Part shown: one piece after another, positions 16,142-21,656 of the stretch
Numbering within the stretch: position 1 is the first letter of the stretch
Layout: every line of letters begins with the position of its first letter
Assembly: GCA_964634255.1 (NCBI GenBank)
Contig: CAZWJC010000106.1
Coordinates: forward strand, 1 to 21,656
DNA from: MWDV01 sp964634255
GTDB lineage: Bacteria > Verrucomicrobiota > Verrucomicrobiia > Limisphaerales > MWDV01
Direction: 5' to 3'
DNA: 21,656 bases
Notes under the pieces: generated by a model
What the model was told of the DNA's origin: nothing
What the model saw: only the letters and a program-made list of their open reading frames with translations
Database searches by the model: none
Translations under genes and position numbers: made by a program

Positions 16142-16897
16142 TCATTTGACGGTATTGACCAGCGGCGACAGGCCGTGGATGCGCACTTCGAGGCGGTCGC
16201 CCGACTGAATCCGTCCGATACCGCTGGGCGTGCCCGTGAGGATCACGTCGCCGGGGAGCAACGTCAGATTCGTAGAGATGAAGCTGACCAACTGGTAGCA
16301 GTTGAAAATCATCTGACTCGTATTCGAGTTCTGGCGCAACTGTCCGTTCTGGAAGAGCTGGATGCTCAACTCGTGCGGGTCAATCTTGGTTTCGACGTAT
16401 GGCCCGAGCGGCGTAAACGTGTCGAAGGATTTACACCGGCACCACTGCCCGTCCGACGCCTGGATGTGGCGGTCACTAATATCCTGCGCGGCTGTGTAGC
16501 CGAGGATGTAGCGCGAGGCCGCGGCCGCCGTCACGTTCCGAATGCGGCGACCGATGACGATGGCGAGCTCCGCCTCGAAATCCGTGCGGTGTTGGGGAAA
16601 GGGGATTTCGATCTTGCCGCCATCGGGGATGAGCGAGGTGGTGGCCTTGATCCAGAACAGCGGTTCCTTGGGCAGCGGCTTGTTCGTTTCGCGGGCGTGA
16701 TCGGCGTAATTCAGGCCGACGGCGATGATCTTGCTCGGGCTGACGGGCACGAGTGTACGCACGCCTTTGATGGGCGTGGGCTTCTTGTCGAACGACGGCG
16801 AGCCGAAGACATCTCCGCGGAGTTTATACAACTCCCCTTCCACCACCTTCGCGTAGAAGATCTCGTCGCCCTTCTGAAATCGGCCAATGGCAGCCAT
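16142..16897 (-). CDS. Fumarylacetoacetate hydrolase (FAH) family protein
   Basis: 251 residues. The short N-terminal domain is followed by the FAH C-terminal catalytic fold with IIAVGLNYADHARE (57-70), PLFWIKATTSLI, HRTDFEAELAIVIGRR carrying metal ligands Glu108 and Glu110, GYTAAQDISDR with Asp139, the KSFDTFTPLGP strand (156-166), and TGTPSGIG (221-228). Family members are Mg/Mn-dependent and act on 2-keto acids or acyl pyruvates (hydratase, decarboxylase or hydrolase). The exact substrate cannot be assigned; the length and motifs match 2-hydroxyhepta-2,4-diene-1,7-dioate isomerase-like and acylpyruvase proteins. AAGGA lies about 15 nt upstream of the ATG. It follows the ADP-ribosylglycohydrolase-like gene by 71 nt and may be co-transcribed with it. 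Confidence 0.92.
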   Translation of the reverse strand: MAAIGRFQKGDEIFYAKVVEGELYKLRGDVFGSPSFDKKPTPIKGVRTLVPVSPSKIIAVGLNYADHARETNKPLPKEPLFWIKATTSLIPDGGKIEIPFPQHRTDFEAELAIVIGRRIRNVTAAAASRYILGYTAAQDISDRHIQASDGQWCRCKSFDTFTPLGPYVETKIDPHELSIQLFQNGQLRQNSNTSQMIFNCYQLVSFISTNLTLLPGDVILTGTPSGIGRIQSGDRLEVRIHGLSPLVNTVK

Positions 16898-16968
16898 ATT
16901 GCGCGGGTTTCCTTAGCAAATTTCGGGGGTCGCCCGCAAGACGAATCTGCCCCGGCGTGCCGCCGCGC

Positions 16969-18654
16969 TCACTGGCTGACCACCTGGATCTCGGCCCAAT
17001 ACGCCGCTTCCCAGGCCCAGCCGCTGGGTTGATTCACGAGTTCCAGCTTCACCTTCTTTCCGGCAAAACCCGACAAATCCACCGTTTGGGTGAGCCAGTG
17101 TCCCTCCGTCGCCGTGGCAGGGCTCACCGGCTTGCGCAAGAGTTCCTGGCCATCCGCGCGCACGATGAGCTCGCAATCGCCCTGTGGATCGTGGCCCACC
17201 ACGACGTGGATGGAGGACTGCTTGCCTGCCGGCAGCTTGACCGTCCGGCTCAACACACAGCCGGTTTGCCGGTCCAGCGGATGTGTCGCCAGCACATTCT
17301 TCTTCCCGTCCCAATCCGGTCGCAGGCCCGGCGACATGTCCTGGCCGCAGTTGGCGATCTTCCAGGCGGGGGCGAACTTCTCCACATCCGCCGCCATGTG
17401 CGCCGCGCCGCTGGCCACCTTGATCTTCTTCATCTCGCGCGGCGTGAAGCGGCTGTCCGCAATCGGCCCGGGCGACCAGCTCAACTCCAGCTTGCTGGGC
17501 TGCGGCGCGCGGACCGGGAGGACAAAGAACTCCTCACCGCCCTGCTTCTCAATCTTGCCGCCGGACTTCTTGACGATCTCCCGCGCGAGCTTTTCGCACA
17601 CCGCAACGAGTTGCGGGAAGGTGTAAGCCGTGTGGCTGAACACGCTGGTGCGGTTCAAGTCCTTGGTGAATCGGTCCGGCAGATTCTTGAAGCCCATCGT
17701 CGTGAAAAGGACGCCCAGCGAGCTCGATGGATTGCAGTCCGAATCCTGGCCGCCGCGCATGGAGATCACCACCGTCCGGTCTGGATCGCGTTGGCCGTAA
17801 AGCAGACCGAGCAGCACGTAGGCGCCGTTGATCTTGCAGTCAATCCCCCCGTTGGACGCTTTCTGGTAGTCCGGGTTCTCGCGATACTTCTTCTGGCACA
17901 GCCGCCACGTCTTCTCCCAGTCGGTCGGATCGGCGCGATACCACGCGACCAGGTCACGCGCCATTTCTGCGTATTGGCTCTCGGCGGGAATGGCCTTGAG
18001 CGCGGCCTCCACGAGCTTCACTGGATCGCTCTCGAAGAACGCTTCGGCGTACAGCGCGCCCATGAACTGGCCGGCATACAAGCCGTCGCCGTAATTCATC
18101 AGCCGGCCGAACTTCTCACCCAGGTCAATTGCCGCCTGCGGCAACCCCGGCGCGATGAGGCCCGAGAAATCCGCCTCGATCTGGTAATCAATGTCGTTCG
18201 GGCATTTGTTGAACTGGGGATGGCCGGAGTCCGGCGGGGCAATGCCCTTGCGCAGGTTTTCGCGTCCGGCGTGGTTCGCGCACCAGAGCGGATAGCCGCT
18301 GTTGGCGAAATCAATGCCCGCCTGGCGGATGGAAGCGTTGAGACCGTATTGTTCCAGCGTGCGTAGGAACGTCATCTCGACGTAGAGATCATCCTGCGGG
18401 AAGGCCTCGTTGATCATCGCGGGCCGCCACTGCGGCAACTTGTCCGCCGGGATGATCGCGTCCCGCCACTTGAACTCCGTGGGCGCGCCCCACGAAACGC
18501 CGGCCATCTGGCCGATCCAGCCCGCCTGCATCTTGTCGCGGAACTCCGTGAGCGCAATCCGGCGGGTTTCGGTCGGCTTCTCCGACGCCGCGAGCCGAGG
18601 AATGGAGACTTCCGTGCCGATCACGGCAATGAGCAGTGGGACAAACTGTTTCAT
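16969..18654 (-). CDS. Secreted ADP-ribosylglycohydrolase-family protein with C-terminal beta domain
   Basis: 561 residues. The N-terminus MKQFVPLLIAVIGTEVSIPR, then LAASEK, is a signal peptide. Residues about 35-370 follow the ADP-ribosylglycohydrolase fold: GWIGQMAGVSWGAPTEF (45-61), an acidic pair in FPQDDLYVEM (85-94), NYGDGLYAGQFMGALYAEAF, and RGGQDSDCNPSSSLG (300-314), where DxD replaces the GGDTDT of the classic enzymes. About 430-561 is a beta-sandwich-like module (galactose-binding or NPCBM type) ending AAYWAEIQVVSQ. Classic members remove ADP-ribose in the cytoplasm. A secreted form with a glycan-binding-like domain probably cleaves another N- or O-glycosidic bond outside the cytoplasm; this is inference. 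The acidic residues are retained, so it is likely active. Confidence 0.85.
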   Translation of the reverse strand: MKQFVPLLIAVIGTEVSIPRLAASEKPTETRRIALTEFRDKMQAGWIGQMAGVSWGAPTEFKWRDAIIPADKLPQWRPAMINEAFPQDDLYVEMTFLRTLEQYGLNASIRQAGIDFANSGYPLWCANHAGRENLRKGIAPPDSGHPQFNKCPNDIDYQIEADFSGLIAPGLPQAAIDLGEKFGRLMNYGDGLYAGQFMGALYAEAFFESDPVKLVEAALKAIPAESQYAEMARDLVAWYRADPTDWEKTWRLCQKKYRENPDYQKASNGGIDCKINGAYVLLGLLYGQRDPDRTVVISMRGGQDSDCNPSSSLGVLFTTMGFKNLPDRFTKDLNRTSVFSHTAYTFPQLVAVCEKLAREIVKKSGGKIEKQGGEEFFVLPVRAPQPSKLELSWSPGPIADSRFTPREMKKIKVASGAAHMAADVEKFAPAWKIANCGQDMSPGLRPDWDGKKNVLATHPLDRQTGCVLSRTVKLPAGKQSSIHVVVGHDPQGDCELIVRADGQELLRKPVSPATATEGHWLTQTVDLSGFAGKKVKLELVNQPSGWAWEAAYWAEIQVVSQ

Positions 18655-18743
18655 GCAGTGAATTTGGAGGAAAACCCGCGGGAAGGAAAATGGAAAGATG
18701 CCTCGCCGGTGACCTTGTCGAGTGTGAGTCGGGCTGAGTTGCG

Positions 18744-18891
18744 GAGCGCGGACGGTCCTCGTCCGCAGTGTCCTTGTTGACTTGGCGTGGTGGAAAACTC
18801 CGGCGCGCGGCGTTCGGATTCCGCGCTGCGGCTGGGAGACCAGCCGCGGTCCGGGCGCGGGGCTTATTCACCGCCCGGCGGCTTGTCCAGC
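18744..18891. repeat. 148-bp hairpin repeat, copy A
   Basis: It opens with hairpin 1 (GCGGACG 18748-18754 / CGTCCGC 18760-18766). It contains hairpin 2 (GCGGCTGG 18828-18835 / CCAGCCGC 18840-18847) and ends in a 31-bp segment that, read on the minus strand, encodes LDKPPGGE and TAA. It is a direct copy of 19738-19885 and has the same length; the ends are well conserved and the middle is diverged. It fills most of the 287-bp spacer between the ADP-ribosylglycohydrolase-like gene and the unrecognised gene. I see no coding capacity of its own. Confidence 0.8.
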
Positions 18892-18941
18892 GTGGGGCGG
18901 GTTGCGTTCCACCCTCCGCTGCGCCGCCGAGCAAACTAGCC

Positions 18942-19646
18942 TCAACTGGAGGGGGACTTCGCCGGCTGGGCAACCCTGCTCTCATAAAGCAGGTCATAGT
19001 CGTGCGCGTCTGATAGAACGGATACGTTCCGGAGCATCGGTTCCTGCCGGGCTGCGAGGCGATGTGCTTTTGCCACGGCCTCGCTGAAACGCAGTGCAAT
19101 CAAGAATTCCGATACGGTCTGAGCAAGACGCTCCTGAATGGGGCGTGCGTCTCGACGTGATGGGCGCACGAATAGACTGCGGATGTGATCCACGCCCACC
19201 AACTCGAACGGAGCGATGCTTGGGCTGTCCCAGTTCGAAAGCCAATCCAGTTTCCGAAGGCTGCGGCGGCGGCGGTAGGCAAATGCATCGACCATCCACC
19301 CGCCCGTATTGATTGTGAATGCATTCATTTCCAAGTATACGGCTTCCGGACTGAAAGAACCCGAAACCAATCGGAAGAAGGTTGTCAGGTAATTCGACAA
19401 GGGCTCGACATTCTCCTCGAAGGACATTTTCCGGACTGGCTCGGAACTCGTCGTTGGGAGTTCGCTGAATTCACCTGCGATGCTATGTGTTGCGTCCGCA
19501 AGACTTAGTCCCCTGATCTGTTTGTAAAGCGCTGGCCGGAGTTGCCCGCTGAGATCGTCAAGTTCTCCCTGCAATCGGTTCAACTTCATCTCGGGGCATT
19601 GTTCTTCGAGAGCCCGCAGTTGTTTCAGCGGTTGGTCGGGTGTCAT
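18942..19646 (-). CDS. Unrecognised 234-aa protein between direct repeats
   Basis: I do not recognise this protein. It starts MTPDQPLKQLRALEEQCPEM, is mostly helical and charged at the N-terminus (a possible coiled coil around 5-40), and has a middle with aromatic residues (YLTTFFRLVSGSFSPEAVYL, then NTGGWMVDAFAYRRRR). The C-terminal half contains IQERLAQTVSEFLIALRFSE. There is no signal peptide or membrane helix, so it is probably cytoplasmic. Its DNA is visibly less GC-rich than its neighbours, especially 19300-19680. It sits between two direct copies of a 148-bp repeat, which suggests acquisition as a unit. The last residues (AQPAKSPSS) may be encoded by repeat-derived DNA. It could be a cargo gene of a mobile element. 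Confidence 0.6.
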   Translation of the reverse strand: MTPDQPLKQLRALEEQCPEMKLNRLQGELDDLSGQLRPALYKQIRGLSLADATHSIAGEFSELPTTSSEPVRKMSFEENVEPLSNYLTTFFRLVSGSFSPEAVYLEMNAFTINTGGWMVDAFAYRRRRSLRKLDWLSNWDSPSIAPFELVGVDHIRSLFVRPSRRDARPIQERLAQTVSEFLIALRFSEAVAKAHRLAARQEPMLRNVSVLSDAHDYDLLYESRVAQPAKSPSS

Positions 19647-19700
19647 GATGTGGCTGCGTGCTTAAGCTTGGCAGTTTCTTCTAAAGCCTAACGGGGCCGT

Positions 19701-19731
19701 AGCCTATTCACGGCTTGCGGGCTTGTCCAGC
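19701..19731. repeat. Extra right end of the 148-bp repeat
   Basis: This 31-bp segment matches the right ends of copies A (18861-18891) and B (19855-19885). On the minus strand it reads LDKPASRE then TAG. It lies 6 nt before copy B begins, so a truncated copy or an older insertion is joined to the complete one. Confidence 0.7.
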
Positions 19732-19737
19732 GCCATG

Positions 19738-19885
19738 GAGCGCGGACGGTCCCCGTCCGCAGCGTGGGGCATGTTCCGGAGACGTGGAGGAATCCTACGG
19801 CTGGTTCGCGCATCCCGTGCTGCGGCTGTGGGACCAGCCGCGGTCCGGGCGCAGGGCTCATTTACCGTCCGGAGGCTTGTCCAGC
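19738..19885. repeat. 148-bp hairpin repeat, copy B
   Basis: Same orientation and length as copy A. Hairpin 1 is GCGGACGG (19742-19749) / CCGTCCGC (19753-19760). Hairpin 2 is GCGGCTG (19822-19828) / CAGCCGC (19835-19841). Its last 28 nt overlap the end of the glycosidase gene and supply the residues LDKPPDGK and the TGA stop. Most of the 211-bp spacer (19647-19857) is this copy plus the extra right end. Confidence 0.8.
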
Positions 19886-21531
19886 AGATCGCCAAACGCG
19901 GGGAGCAGGGCATATTTCCGTTCCCAAGGGGTGTACATCAGACCGCGGACGCGTGGGGTTTCGCCGGCCAGCCGCAGCCACGCTTTCACGTCATCGAGCG
20001 TGTCGGCGTCGTAGTAGCAGGCCACGAGGGTTTGGTAGCCTTGGGCGGCAAAGAAGCGCAGGCTCTCGGGCCGGGGCGCGCCGCCCCACACGGCGATAGT
20101 CAGGTCCTTGGGCAGGTGTTTCCACGAGCCGGTGTAGTCGCCCTCGACGAGGTAGTAGCCGGGTTTGGCGTTGTGGTTGGGGTCAAACATGTCGGACCAG
20201 ACATAAACCTGCGCGCCGGGCAAGTAGCGGCGGATGGCCGCGGCCTGGCGGGAGACGCAGTCGCCGAGGAGTCGCGCCATGTCGCGTCCCCGGCAGGCGG
20301 CGCACGTGCCGCCCATGCGGACTTCGTCCATGTTCAGGAAGACGCGGCGCGGGTGCAGGCGATCGGCGAGGAGGCGGGCCTCGTGCTCGAACATTTCGTA
20401 GAGCGCCGGCTCGCCCATGCACACGCTGATCTGCGAGTCGTGAATCATCTGGGAGTGATACCAACTGACGCGGAGACGCTGGCCGTCTTTGATGCGGCTG
20501 CCGGGAAGGAGCTTGAGGACGGCGGGAGCGGAATCGCCGCGCCACGGACTGAAGTCCGGGCAGGTGAGGGGAGCGAAATCTATGCCCTCGGCGAAGGTGG
20601 TGCTGCCGTCTTCGCTGCGGACGGAGACCGGCGTGCCGGGGCGATGGAGGACGTTGACCGGGCCGGCGTCTTCGATGGTCCAATCGTCGAGCCAAACCTT
20701 GCCCGCCTTGCCTTCCCACAGGCCGGCGTAGAGGCGGACTTTGTCGAAGCCGCGGCTGTTGAAGAGAAAGCTGAGCTGCCGCCAGTCGGTGGTGGGTTGT
20801 AGACCGAAAGTGCGCGGGGCGAGCTCGCGATCGCCGGCCAGTGCAATGCAACGAAATGCGCTCACCGGTCGCAGGTTCTCGGTCTTGACCCAGACGCTGA
20901 CGCGATAGCAGCGGTTGGTGGCCACGCGGACTTCTTGCGAGACTCGCCCGTGCCCGTGCGGGTTAGCGGTGAAGTTCTCGAGGCGCATCGAGGCGCGGCC
21001 GGAGTGCACCACGTTCGTATCGGCGAAGCTGATTTCTCCCGGTTGGTCGTGAAAGCCGAAGCCTTTGAACTTGTGCCCGGTGAACTCCTCGAAGCCGCCG
21101 TTGTTCAGGCGCGAGGTGGTGTCGGGTACAAACCGGGCTTCGTTGCTTTGGACGACGAACGGGGCGTCGGTGACGGGCAAGCCCTCCGCGAGGTTCTTGT
21201 CATGCGAGAGAATCCCACCGCCGTAGCCGACGGAGAAGACGGAAGGGATGAGTTCGAGGTGGTTCGTCTCGCAGGCCTGGCGGACGGCTTCGAGTCGGCG
21301 GAAGAAGTCGGCGTCGCGTTTGCAGAGGGAATCAAGGCCGAAGGAGACGACCGCGCCGTTGAGCTTGTGCTTGCCGGCGGTTTCCAGCAGGCGGGTAAGC
21401 TCAGCTACGTCGGTGTCCGTGCCGAGCCCCCAGCCAAAGACCCAGACGAAGCGATCGGGGAAGCGTTCTGCCGCGTTCGCGCTCAGGAGCGTGAGGGCGG
21501 AGATTGAGGCCAGAAGCAGAAGGCGTCTCAT
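19858..21531 (-). CDS. Secreted GH20-like glycosidase with inserted carbohydrate-binding module
   Basis: 557 residues. The signal peptide MRRLLLLASISALTLLSANA is clear. A TIM-barrel-like first part (about 25-130: FVWVFGWGLGTDTDVAELTR, LELIPSVFSVGYGGG) is interrupted by a CBM4/9-like beta-sandwich (about 140-290: LNNGGFEEF, VHSGRASMRLENF, CYRVSVWVKTENL, KVWLDDWTIED). The barrel then resumes with SWYHSQMIHDSQISVCM and the strand RRVFLNMDEVRMGG, whose Asp402-Glu403 pair is placed like the catalytic DE of GH20 beta-N-acetylhexosaminidases, followed by VYVWSDMFDPNHN. It probably cleaves a hexosamine-containing or related glycan outside the cytoplasm. The catalytic call is inference from the DE motif and fold order. 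The final LDKPPDGK comes from repeat DNA and probably replaces the original C-terminus. Confidence 0.75.
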   Translation of the reverse strand: MRRLLLLASISALTLLSANAAERFPDRFVWVFGWGLGTDTDVAELTRLLETAGKHKLNGAVVSFGLDSLCKRDADFFRRLEAVRQACETNHLELIPSVFSVGYGGGILSHDKNLAEGLPVTDAPFVVQSNEARFVPDTTSRLNNGGFEEFTGHKFKGFGFHDQPGEISFADTNVVHSGRASMRLENFTANPHGHGRVSQEVRVATNRCYRVSVWVKTENLRPVSAFRCIALAGDRELAPRTFGLQPTTDWRQLSFLFNSRGFDKVRLYAGLWEGKAGKVWLDDWTIEDAGPVNVLHRPGTPVSVRSEDGSTTFAEGIDFAPLTCPDFSPWRGDSAPAVLKLLPGSRIKDGQRLRVSWYHSQMIHDSQISVCMGEPALYEMFEHEARLLADRLHPRRVFLNMDEVRMGGTCAACRGRDMARLLGDCVSRQAAAIRRYLPGAQVYVWSDMFDPNHNAKPGYYLVEGDYTGSWKHLPKDLTIAVWGGAPRPESLRFFAAQGYQTLVACYYDADTLDDVKAWLRLAGETPRVRGLMYTPWERKYALLPAFGDLLDKPPDGK

Positions 21532-21606
21532 GGATTGGAGTTATACAGTCCCGGCGACGGAGCGCAAGGTGCGCTTCGCGCGGAAGAATCGTGGTGGCCC
21601 GTCGGG

Positions 21607-21612
21607 ATTATA
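21607..21612 (-). promoter_or_regulatory. Possible -10 element of the glycosidase gene
   Basis: A perfect TATAAT on the minus strand lies about 75 nt upstream of the glycosidase ATG (21531), in otherwise GC-rich DNA. No good TTGACA-like box is found 16-18 nt further upstream, so the assignment is weak. The rest of 21532-21656 shows no gene. Confidence 0.35.
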
Positions 21613-21656
21613 TACTTCACGGAGGCATAGGACCGTATTTGTCCGAGGGGGTGGGC

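Noticed and set aside
16957..18366. 469-codon + strand frame opposite the ADP-ribosylglycohydrolase-like gene
   Set aside because: Arg/His/Leu-rich shadow. The minus-strand protein has a signal peptide and family motifs.
18389..19099. 236-codon minus-strand frame across repeat copy A
   Set aside because: It joins repeat DNA with shadow sequence of two real genes. Its similarity to the frame at 19704-19913 is explained by the shared 148-bp repeat.
18744..19885. CRISPR array, considered because of the repeated segments
   Set aside because: Only two long copies and one partial copy, separated by a gene; no short regular repeats or spacers and no cas genes.

Overview
The window is GC-rich, densely coded DNA most consistent with a member of the Verrucomicrobiota (probably a soil or freshwater heterotroph). 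I infer this from protein style, not from a marker gene. Clues are secreted multidomain carbohydrate-active proteins with Ig-like or beta-rich C-terminal modules, a secreted ADP-ribosylglycohydrolase-like protein with a C-terminal beta domain, a stand-alone four-helix-bundle (S23/bAvd-like) gene, and dispersed GC-rich hairpin repeats. No rRNA, tRNA, CRISPR array or transposase was seen.

Positions 1-5564 (+): a small polytopic membrane protein, a hairpin-bearing spacer, then a NarL-type two-component pair (membrane histidine kinase, then response regulator). The regulator's stop codon overlaps the TTG start of a membrane-anchored SGNH-hydrolase/TPR protein, so the three probably form one operon. 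Positions 5594-7461 (+): a possible 43-aa leader peptide, coupled by an ATGA overlap to a secreted protein with four tandem starch-binding-like modules. An 11-bp GNRA-loop hairpin at 7481-7506 closes this unit and also lies just beyond the convergent unit.

Positions 7529-12156 (-): a secreted GH13 alpha-amylase, then a tight module of DUF5989 micro-membrane protein, NodU/CmcH-type carbamoyltransferase and SxtJ-like membrane protein (gaps of 3 and 4 nt). Divergent from the amylase, across a 449-bp spacer with a 99-bp near-palindrome, is an SLC45/GPH-like MFS sugar transporter (12606-13928, +). Starch-binding protein, amylase and transporter make a coherent set for starch or maltodextrin use. 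The carbamoyltransferase module probably modifies a glycan or another small molecule.

Positions 13994-21531 (-): prolyl-tRNA synthetase, a four-helix-bundle gene framed by 23-nt imperfect inverted repeats, an FAH-family hydrolase, the secreted ADP-ribosylglycohydrolase-like protein, an unrecognised 234-aa protein, and a secreted GH20-like glycosidase with an inserted carbohydrate-binding module. The unrecognised gene lies between two direct 148-bp repeat copies.

The most noteworthy non-coding signals are two. First, the four-helix-bundle cassette fits exactly between the FAH stop codon and the proS start. Second, the 148-bp repeat contains hairpins, and its right end encodes a C-terminal tail (LDKP...stop) that appears three times with three different stop codons, once as the actual end of the glycosidase gene.
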